A stretch of 64,000 nucleotides of DNA from Corynespora cassiicola (taxonomy: Eukaryota > Ascomycota > Dothideomycetes > Pleosporales > Corynesporascaceae), in contig JAEUWY010000022.1 of assembly GCA_022059125.1 (NCBI GenBank), forward strand, positions 1 through 64,000, read 5' to 3'. The translations under genes and the position numbers were made by a program. The notes beneath the pieces are model-generated. The model saw only the letters and a program-made list of their open reading frames with translations, was not told the origin of the DNA and did no database searches. This document shows, piece by piece, positions 54,505-64,000 of this stretch (its first letter is position 1; every line of letters starts with the position of its first letter).

Positions 54505-54615
54505 TTATAAACATTTTTTAAAATAAGTACTACTTTAGAATTACGTGTACTTTTAACTTTAACTAGTAGCACTGTTAGTGCTAAAACTACTACTAGTATA
54601 ATTATACAACCTAAC

Positions 54616-55058
54616 TGTTAAAGCTGTGTTACAGGCTATAAGCGAGGCTAGAAAGCAAGTAGCTGCTTAGGTTAATTCTCGGGGATAAGTACTGGTAGAG
54701 TTACGTAAGTGAAATGATGTGCGATATACTGTACAGGTCTCCGTGTTGGCGATAGAGCACGATAGATTAATAGTTAATTCTAAACAATAGATTTGCTAAT
54801 AAGATAAATATAATTATAGAATATAATTATGCGAACTATATACTTAATAGTAACCGCGCTTATCTGTACCTATTATAAACGCTTACTATTAGTGCTCGTA
54901 AGCGCTTACTTTACTAAAACGTAAACTCTAAATTATATATTCTTTTTAGTTACGTAATATAGTACAGCAGTTCCTTCTCGGGCGCGTAATTATATATATA
55001 ATTAGAGCCACGCTCTCGATGTTGCCTGCCTAAGTCCTCCTAAAACCGTATTATAATA
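54616..55058 (-). repeat. 3' LTR of the inner element
   Basis: 443 bp. Its right tip reads TAATA where the other LTR has TAACA, a C-to-T change. Confidence 0.85.
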
Positions 55059-56744
55059 CTATCCCTCTCTTCCCAGAATTCGCTTTTAAATTATATAACT
55101 AATTAGTAGTTTTGCTTATAAACGCTGTTGCCCCGCGTCTTATAAGTATAACTAGTATATTATATCTTCTAACTCTTAAGCATATTGTATTTGTTTTACG
55201 TCCGAAATCCGTCGCGCAAACGTTATTTCTTCTTTCTCTTATAACAAGTATTTTGCCCTTAGTTAAGATTGCTTTATTATACCCGATTCTCGTCTAAAGT
55301 ATACTAAATATATTAAACTTAGTCGCCTCTGCGTAAGCTTATTATAGAAATCGCTTAACCGTACTCGCAATAAGTATTAAAAAAAAGTAAATAAAAATAA
55401 AAAGTTATTAGCGCAGATAATATCTTAGTTAATACAAAATAAAAAGATATTAAAACAGGCTGAAAAGCGTGCGAAGAAGAAAGCGCTCTATCTAGTATTA
55501 AAAATAGAAGAAGATAGCGAGTTAGACGCCGCTTAATCTATAGATTGTTCTGCTGCTAATACTCTAGTTAGATTTTCGCCTGCGATATAGTTTATAATAA
55601 ACTTTATTAATTCTGCTGTTACTCTTTTTAATAATAGTCTAACAGTATTAAGTAATTTCTAAAGTTAGTTTTTAGTTTCTATATATTTTCGGACTCCGGG
55701 TAACTTTTCTATTTAACTAGGTATTCTCGTCCTCTAAGTGATTATTAATATACTTTTACCTTCTTAACTTCGAATTCGACTTCTTCCTCTGTTTTATAGT
55801 AGAAGTGTTTTTAGACTAGTATTTCGGCGTCAGCAGATTCTAATAGTAATACGTAGAATACTGGGTGTATTCTAGCATTAACAGAGAGTTAAAGTTTATA
55901 GTTAACTGGTCCCTTTCGTTCTAGAATTAAAAATAGTCCGACCTTAACGTGATCTAATTTTTTACTTAGTTATATTATTTAAAGATTTTTCGTAAAAAGA
56001 TATACTTTATCCCTCTTTTTTAGCTAAAGTGCCATTTTTCGTTTCTAGTTAATATAAGAAATAGTTTTGCGTTGTACTATCTTAATATTCTTCCGTAATT
56101 ATTTATAAAGTTTTTATAATTCTTCTAATTTACCCATTACTTAGCTTGCAACTGGCTTAATTCGTTCTTTCTTAATTTTTAGTAATAAAAGATTTAGGTG
56201 TGTCCCGTGTAATGCATAATAAAGAGATTACTTTATTATTACTAATTCTCTGTTATTAAATGCGAGTTGTGCTATAGATAGTAGTAATACCTAATTATTC
56301 TGTTTTTAGTTGCTATACATCCGTAGGTATATCTTTATAGTCTGGTTTATTCTTTCTATTTAACCGTCTGTCTGTAGGTAATATACCGTTAATAATTTTC
56401 TCTTAATTCTAATAGCTGATATTAGTGTCGTCTAGTAGTTTAATGTGAAGAGTTTGTCTCTATCGCTAATAATTAATTAAGATAATCTATAATACCTAAC
56501 TACGCGATTTAGAATAACCTATACTAGTTCTAGCGCAGTATAGTTATTTTTAAATAGAATTATCTCTGCGTATTTCGTAAATCTGTCTACAACTACTAGA
56601 ATAGCATTATAGAGTACTCTAGAAACTGGGTTGTAAGACGTTAGTAGTCCGGTAATAAAATCTATAGTAATGTCTATTCAGAGTTTGTCTAGTATCTCTA
56701 CAGCTTGTAGTTCTCTATATTAAGCGTGTGTACTGTGCTTGTTT

Positions 56745-56905
56745 TTCTGACATGTTGTACATTTCTTGATGAACTTCGTTACTTTGCCTTTCAATCCAGG
56801 GATGTCGTACGTTCGTTGTATCAGTTTGATCGTCTGTTTGACACCTGGGTGTCCGTGCAACGGATCTTCGTGATACTGCTGGATGATGGTTTAATAAAGC
56901 TCCTC
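56745..56905 (-). pseudogene. Integrase zinc-binding domain relic of the inner element
   Basis: The minus strand reads YHEDPLHGHPGVKQTIKLIQ and then KKCTTCQKNKH, giving the His-His-Cys-Cys pattern of retroviral-type integrases. This short stretch is free of stops, unlike its surroundings. Confidence 0.8.
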
Positions 56906-57779
56906 TAGTATTTGTTAATGTACTGTTATAATAAGATTGATGCTGCGTGCTGGCTCTAAAGTGCCGTCTAGCGCTTGCTTAAAAATAGCAGCTTTATTTA
57001 TTAACTTAGTTTCTGCGATGTCTGTTTTTTAACTTAAAGCGTCTGCTCGTTTATTTTCTTTGCCTAATATATAGATAATTTTAAACTTATACTGCTTTAG
57101 TTCTTCACTCTATCTAGTATATCGTTAGTCTAATAGTTTAGTTGTTATAAATGTTATTAAATTCTTATAATCTAAATATACCGTAAGTTCTAAACAACTT
57201 TCTGTATAGATTCTCTAATACTTAAAAAAGTCTATAATAGCAAGTAGTTCTTTATCGTGAATATTATAGTTTTCTTCAGCTCCGCTGAATTTTTTTAAAT
57301 AGTAGGTAATCAGGTGCTATTTACCTTTCTTTTCTTAACTAATATATGCTTTTATTACTAGGTCTGATACGTCTGTTTCCATGCGTAAAGGTTTTCTACT
57401 AGTAAAAAATATAAAAACCGGTAGTAATATGCTTGCTTTTTTAAGTGTCTCAAAAGCTTATTATTAGTCTGTATTCTACTTAAATAGTACATTTTTTTTT
57501 ATTAACTTTGTAAGTAGTAGTACCTTTTCAGAATAGTAATTAATAAACTGCCTGTTAAAATTACAGAATTCTAAAAAAAATTGTATATTCTTAACGTTCT
57601 TTAGCGTTAGCCAGTTCTTAACTACTTTAATTTTCTTTAAACTAATTTTAACTCCGTGTCTTCCTATAATATATCCTAAGAATTCAACTTCTTCTTTGTA
57701 GAATTTATATTTCTCTGGTTTAAGTCGTAGTCCTGCTTTTCCTAAACATTCTAGTACTGTTCGTACGTGCTGGACGTGT

Positions 57780-57850
57780 TCCTTGAGATCTTTGGAAAAG
57801 ACTAAGATGTCGTCTAGGTATGCGATGACGAATATATCTAGATATACTCT
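57780..57850 (-). pseudogene. Reverse-transcriptase relic of the inner element
   Basis: The minus strand reads FVIAYLDDILVFSKDLKEHV, the intact gypsy RT active-site motif, within a frame that carries stops elsewhere. Confidence 0.85.
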
Positions 57851-60012
57851 TAATATATTATTAATAAGTGCCTGATATGTTGCAGGTGCGTTAGTAAGAC
57901 CGAATAGTATTACAAAATATTCGTAGTGTCTATACCGCGTCCGGAATGCTGTTTTCTATTTTTCATTTTTTTTTATGCGTATTAGGTTGTACGCGCTTCA
58001 GAGATCTAAAACTGTAAATATTTATACTTCAGATAGTCTATCTCTAAGTTTTTAAATATTTAATAGTGGATATCTGTTCTTAATTATAATATTATTAAGT
58101 TTTCTAAAATCTACATATAACTGTAGGAATCCATCTTTCTTAGAAACAAAAATAATCGGGTATTCTGCCTCTAACGTTAATTCACGTATAAATTTTTTTT
58201 TAAAGTTTTCGTCGAAGTATGCTTGTAATACTATAAGTTTTTTTTCTATTAAACTGTAGATAGGCTCGAAAGTTAGATACTTTTCTTTCTAAAGGGCTAT
58301 TTCGCAGTTCCAGAGCTAATGCTTAGATAACGCTCTGTCGTCTACTTTTTTTTAAAAAAATAGTTTCTATTTACTGTACTTTTTAGGGATTACAGAAGTT
58401 ACGCAAGTTATTTTTAAAACTTTTACTTTTTTGTCTAGTAGCTTCTTATTAGATCTAGTAGAGTTAATTTTTTTTTTTAAAAGCGTTTTAGTCGATTTTT
58501 TGCTGCCTATATTATTTAGCGTAATCTTATCTACTATTAAACGCTGCTAATACGTAGGTTCTGATATAATAGCGTAATTACATTCTATAAACGAAAGCTT
58601 CTTTTTCGTCCAGTTAATATATAGGTTATACTTTCTAAACTATAGAAGTCCTAAAATAACGTTGTAGATAGCTATGCCTATAATATTAAAAAAAATCTCT
58701 TTCTAGTGTCTCTGGATGTCTATAATAGTCGTGGCTTCTTAATCTATTAATACTTTTTCTGGCATTTTTCTTCTAGTTGTTGTATAGAGGAAATAGAGTC
58801 GCTTATAGGTATATGTTTTTGTTTTACTACGCTTTACAGCCTGCTGTAAAAAGTAGTTACGCTAAACCTCTGTATCTAATAATACTTTTATCTAGTATCT
58901 GTTAAGCTTAACAGGTAGCTTAACTAAGTTTTCTAAGTTAGTAGCGCATAATGCTTTAGGTCTATTCTAGGCGCTAGATACTGTTTTAAAAAAGACTTAT
59001 TACTAAATCTATACAAGTATTTTTTGTTCTAGTAACGTTCGCAATTTTTGTGTAGGCAGATTTACTAAAAATCTTGCGTATATTTTCTATTAACTAGTAT
59101 ATTTGTTGCGAGTTTTTCGTTTTTATTTATCCCGGGAAAGTGTTATGCTTATTATTTATTCTATAAGTAAGTATCGCATATATATGTCTCGCAGTTAAAC
59201 TACTGTTACGTATATTTACGTGGTTTTTTCGGAAACTATTCTACTGCTGCTTTATCTGAATAGTAGATCTAATATTAATTTTCTCTGCAGGATGTCTATA
59301 AGTAGCTTACGTGCTTTAGATTTTTTAGGTCTAAGTAGTATTGCAGTTCTTGCGTGTTTCAGCTTTATAAAAAGCTTAGAACTGTATTTAGTTCGCTATC
59401 AGAGTCTGGTAAAACTTCTAGTCTAATTTCTAAATTTTTTTAGTTAACTTATTTTTATGCTTTAGAACTACGTCGTTGTCGGCGTTCTTCAGAGTCTTAG
59501 TTTTTTTTGTCTAAGTTATAGTGCCTTTTTAACCGTTTACGCGTTACAGGTAATTCTTTTTACTATACGGGCGTTTTTGTTAAATTTTTTCTGTTTTCTT
59601 TATAAGCTTCTACCAGTTCTTATTTTCGTGCAAAATTTTTATTAATTTTGAATTTAGTAAGTTTAGATAGCGTATTGCTATTGCTGTCTTGTTCAAACTC
59701 GTAACTAGCGTTGCTTAAATAGTTTTCGTAATTATATACTTCGCGAAAAGCTTCTTTTTTTTTAGAGCTAGGTTTTTTAAACTTAACTTTTTTAAGGATA
59801 CGCCTAGGCTCCGTTTAAGTGCCTTTGTCTTAATATTAAATATAATTAAAAAATTTCTCTGTTTTTCTGTGTCGCAGTAGTTCGCTATCGCAGATAAATT
59901 CTGTTTTATAGAATCTGTTTATAACAACTTTCTATTTATCGTCTGCGTTAGATTTATTACTTAAAGTAGTTTGTAATATATTTAGCTGTTAAACAACCTT
60001 GTTTTTTAATTA

Positions 60013-60057
60013 ACAGTTTTTTATAATATAGCCTGTCTTTCTACACGCGTAGTAAGT
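60013..60057 (-). pseudogene. Gag zinc-knuckle relic of the inner element
   Basis: The minus strand reads close to YYACRKTGYIIKNC, a decayed CCHC knuckle in which one Cys and the His have changed to Tyr (G-to-A type changes). Confidence 0.65.
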
Positions 60058-60936
60058 TATAGCCTTACTCTTAGACTTGTTGTTTCTTTTTTTATTACCT
60101 TTTTATCCCGATTTCTAAATATTACTAAAGACTATTAGTTCGTTGCTATAGATGTTACGAGTAAAATACGTTACTTTACGTTTAACTCGTTTACCGGTGT
60201 TAGCGTTGTAGTACTTTTTGCTATAGCTTGGTTTAGTACGTTATTTGTATCTTAGATTCCGGTTCTGGCGTAATTCTATACGCAGTTCGTACAGTTTTTA
60301 ATCGATATTAATAGACTTATTTATAAGCGATTTAAGTAAGTTAAGCTGAGCTCCAGAGCGCATAAGTTCTTCTTTAACATTAGGTTTAAGTCCTTAACAG
60401 TACATTGTCATAAGTGCTTTATTATTCTATTTAGTAAAAATTAACAGTTGCTGAAATTTATTAGCGTAGTTAGCAGCTAACGCCCGTTGCTTAAAATATT
60501 AGATAGCTTTTTTAGTAATTATATCTTTGTTAGAGACTCCGAAAACTTATTTAATCTTTTTTTTAAATTCGTTAAAGTCTTCTATCTATTCGTTAACGTC
60601 GTCGTTAGCTTCGCCGTCCTTATACTTAATAAGAGCTAGTTTAATCTATTAAAGTGCTTTGCCTTTTATGTACGTAGCTGCGAACATAACGCGTTTCTTT
60701 TTTTTAACGTTTCTATTTTAGAAGTTGAAGAACAAGTCGAGCTGCAAGAGCCAGTCTTCAAGCTTGCTTCGTTCTCTATAGTAGAGATCAGGTGTTGCTA
60801 CTTTGATAGAATTGTTGTCTGCTGTGTTAGGTTGTACGATTGCACTAGTAGTGGCCTTAGCACTAACAGTGCTACTGGTTAGAGTTGAGGGTGCGCGTGA
60901 TCCTGAAGTGGTACTTATCTTAACAGGTGTTCACAA

Positions 60937-61379
60937 TGTTAAAACTGTGCTACAGGCTATAAGCGAGGCTAGAGAGTAAGTAGCTGCTTAGGTTAATTCT
61001 TAGGGATAAATACTGGTAGAGTCACGTGAGTAAAACGATGTGCGATATGCTGTACGGGTCTCCGTGTTAGCGATAGAGCATAATAGATTAATAGTTAATT
61101 CCAAATAATAAATTTGCTAACAAGATAAATATAATTATAAAGTATAATTATGCGAACTATATACTTAATAGTAACCGCGCTCACCTGTACCCATTATAAG
61201 CGCTTACTATTAATACTTATAAGCGCTTACTTTGCTAAGACGTAAGCTCTAAATTATATATTTTTTTTAGTTACGTAATATAGCACAGCAGTTCCTCCTC
61301 AGGCGCGTAATTATATATATAATTAAAGCCGCGCCCTTGATGTTGCCTGCCCGGATCCTCCTAAAACCGTATTATAACA
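60937..61379 (-). repeat. 5' LTR of the inner element
   Basis: 443 bp, TGTTAAAACTGTGCTACAGG at its left end and TATTATAACA at its right, next to target duplication CTAAC. Confidence 0.88.
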
Positions 61380-64000
61380 CTAACACAGTAGATAATAATT
61401 CTATTAAAATAGCAATACCTAATTTTTACTATAAAAAAAAAAGTAAGTTTAAAAACTGGCTCTTGCAGCTCAACTTATTCTTTAACTTCTAAAATAGAAA
61501 CGTTAAAAAAAAGAAACGCGTTATATTTGCAGCTACGTATATAAAAAGCAAAGCACTTTAATAGATTAAACTAGCTTTTATTAAGTATAAGAACGGCGAA
61601 GCCAACGACAACGTTAATAAATAGATAGAAAATTTTAACAAATTTAAAGAAAAAATTAAATAAGTTTTTAGAGTCTTTAACAAGAATACAATTACTAGAT
61701 AAGCTATTTAATATTTTAAACAACAGGCTTCAGCTGCTAACTACGCTAATAAATTTTAGCAACTATTAAGCCTTACTAAATAAAATAATAAAGTATTTAT
61801 AATAATGTACTGTTAAAGACTTAAACCTAACGTTAAAAAGAAATTTATATATTTTAGAGCTTAGCTCGACACGCTTAAACAACTTATAAATAAGTTTATT
61901 AATATTAATTAGAAACTGTACGAATTACGAATAGAATTACGCTAAAACCAGAACTTAAAATATAAATAACGTACTAAACTAAATTATAGTAAAAAGTACT
62001 ATAACGCTAACACCGGTAAACGAGTTAAACGTAAGATAACGTATTTTACTTGTAATATCTATAGTAACAAACTAATAATCTTTAGTAATATCTAGAAAAC
62101 AGAATAAAAAAGTAATAAAAAAAGAAATAATAAGTCTAAAAGTAAGGCTATAACTTACTACGCGTGTAGAAAAACAGACTATATCATAAAAAACTGTTAA
62201 TTAAAAAATAAAGTTATTTAACAGCTAAATATATTATAAACTATTTTAAAGAACGAATCTAACGCAGATAATAAATAGAAAGTTATTATAGATAGATTTT
62301 ATAAAACAGAATTTATCTATAACAGCAAACTACTGCGAAACAAAAAAACAGAGAAATTTTTTAATTATATTTAGTATTAAAATAAAGGCACTTAGATAAA
62401 GTCTAGAAGTATCTTTAAAGAAGTTAAGTTTAAAAAATCTAGCTCTAAAAAAGAAAAAGTTTTTCGCGAAGTATATAATTACGAAAACTATTTAAGTAAC
62501 GCTAGTTACGAGTTTAAAAAAAACAGTAATAGCAGCACGCTATCTGAACTTATATAATTTAAAATAAATAAAAACTTTAAAGAAATATAAGAATTAGCTG
62601 AAGCTTTTAAAGAACACAGAAGAGATTTAATAAAAACGCTTATATAGTAGAAAAAATTATCTGTAACGCGTAAATAGTTAAAAAAGCACTATAACTTAGA
62701 TAAGAAAAACTAAAACCTAGAAGAACGCTGACAACAACGTAGTTTTAAAACATAAAAATAAGTTAATAAACTAGATTTAGAAATTAGACTAGAAGTTTTA
62801 CTAGACTCTAATAATAAACTAAATACAGTTTTAAGTTTTTTACGAAGCTAAAACACGCAAAAACTGTAATACTATCTAAATCTAAGAAATCTAAAATATA
62901 TAAACTACTTATAGACGTTCTGTAGAAAAAACTAATACTAAATTTATTACTTAGATAAAGTAGCAGTAGAATAGTTTTTAAAAAAACTATATAAATATAC
63001 GTAACAGTAGTTTAACTGCAAAACACATATATATAACGCTTATCTATAAAATAAATAACAAATATAATACTTTTCTAAAATAAACAAAAACAAAGAACTT
63101 ATAATAAATATGCTAGTTAACAGAAAATGTACGTAAAATCTTTAGTAAATATACCTACACAAAAATTATAAATAACACTAAAATAAAAAGCGCTTATATA
63201 GATTTAGTAATAAGTTTTTTTTAGAATAATATCTAGCGCCTAGAATAGACCTAAAGTATTATGCGCTACTAACTTAAAGAAATTAGTTAAGCTACTTATT
63301 AAGCTTAACAGATACTAGATAAAAGTATTATTAGATATAAAAGTTTAGCGTAACTACTTTTTACAGCAGACTGTAAAGCGTAGTAAAGCAAAAACGTATA
63401 TTTATAAGTAACTCTATTTTCTTTATACAGCAACTAGAAGAAAGATACTAGAAAAAGTATTAATAGATTAAGAAGCTACGACTATTATAGATATCTAAAA
63501 ATACTAGAAAGAGATTTTCTTCGATATTATAGACACGGCCATCTACAACATTATTCTAGAACTTTTATAGTTTAGAAAGTATAACTTATACGTTAATTAG
63601 GTAAAAAAAAAGCTTTTATTTAAAAGATATAACTGCGCTATTATATTAGAACCTATATATTAGCAGCGTTTAATAGTAGATAAAATTACGCTGAATAATA
63701 TAGGCAGTAAAAAATTAAATAAAACGCTTTTAAAAAGAAAGGCTGACTCTACTAGATCTAATAAAAAGCTACTAAATAAAAAAATAAAAATTTTAGAAAT
63801 AACTCGCGTAACTTCTATAATCTCCGAAAAGTATAATAAATAGAAACTACTTTTTTAAAAAGAGATAGATAATAAAGTGTTATCTAAGCATCAGCTCTAG
63901 AACTGCGAAATAGCCCTCTAGAAAAAAAAGTATTCAACTTTTAAGCCTATCTATAGTTTATTAGAAAAAAAATTTATAGTATTATAAGTATATTTTAATA

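Larger units (their letters stand above)
54616..61379 (-). mobile_element. Inner gypsy element (family 2) nested in the outer one
   Basis: A 6764-bp element with 443-bp LTRs (54616-55058 and 60937-61379; tips TGTTA..TAACA) inserted into gag of a relative, with target duplication CTAAC (54611-54615 and 61380-61384). On the minus strand, 5' to 3': gag start near 60920, knuckle at ~60057-60013, reverse transcriptase around 57830, integrase zinc-binding region at ~56905-56745. Stops are frequent, so it is dead. Patches of near-normal composition remain (55112-55297, 56726-56908, 57740-57840, 59220-59426, 60720-60936). Confidence 0.88.
54038..64000 (+). mobile_element. Outer gypsy element (family 2), interrupted and running off the window
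   Basis: The 5' LTR is 54038-54504, starting TGTTATAATCTAG. The gag start follows near 54523 (ATG now ATA) and runs to 54615. The sequence is then broken by the inner element and resumes at 61385 in the same orientation. A gag zinc-knuckle relic lies at ~62150-62205, then decayed pol to the window end. It is heavily RIP-mutated, with no open frames. Its 3' LTR is outside the window. Confidence 0.82.

Noticed and set aside
55112..59426. Short plus-strand ORFs in the inner retrotransposon
   Set aside because: They lie opposite the minus-strand pol gene in less mutated patches. The minus strand shows RT and integrase motifs.

Overview
The window comes from a filamentous ascomycete (Pezizomycotina). 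Its protein genes carry 43-70 nt introns with GT..AG ends and CTRAY-type branch sites. The gene families are typically fungal: NACHT/NB-ARC STAND proteins (fungal NLRs), a FunK1 kinase, a DUF3435 recombinase, pogo/Fot1-type transposases and a CorA-like protein. The right-hand third is AT-rich DNA in which CA/TG dinucleotides are almost gone while CG survives, the signature of repeat-induced point mutation (RIP). I cannot name the species.

Layout. 1-3.4 kb: an edge-truncated Cys/His-rich gene, a large inverted array of a 17-bp repeat, and little else. 3.5-6.0 kb: a frameshifted NACHT-ankyrin NLR (minus strand), head-to-head with an apparently intact NACHT-ankyrin NLR at 6.6-12.5 kb that carries about 27 nearly identical ankyrin repeats. 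12.85-14.64 kb: a Fot1/pogo transposon with perfect 49-bp terminal inverted repeats, followed by the broken 3' end of another ankyrin NLR. 15.6-18.1 kb: a FunK1 kinase. 18.8-24.6 kb: a third NLR (NACHT_N - NACHT - 31 short repeats) ending at a CAG-to-TAG stop inside its repeat array, with its decayed C-terminal ankyrins behind it. 26.2-28.2 kb: a second pogo transposase split by a 184-bp solo LTR. 28.8-40.7 kb: a large inverted duplication in which each arm holds a GC-rich nucleosidase - NB-ARC - TPR NLR, with a CorA-like gene in the spacer. 41.5-43.9 kb: a five-exon DUF3435 tyrosine-recombinase-like gene, the family that includes Starship 'captains'. From about 44.5 kb to the end: RIP-degraded Ty3/gypsy retrotransposons, including one element inserted into another of the same family.

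Interpretation. Five NLR loci of three architectures plus a broken sixth, a FunK1 kinase, several DNA transposons and a captain-like recombinase lie directly against RIP-destroyed DNA. This looks like a mobile accessory region devoted to non-self recognition. The recombinase is read from the border into the gene-bearing side, as expected for a Starship-type giant element, but the window shows no second end, so this is a hypothesis. The NLR sensors all end in highly homogeneous tandem repeats that differ between copies by whole units. Between the two arms of the inverted duplication the effector and NB-ARC parts are almost identical, while the TPR sensor has 14 units in one arm and 8 in the other.

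Gene models were made by eye: introns were accepted when splice sites, branch sites, phase and protein continuity agreed. No database search was run, and family names rest on recognised motifs.
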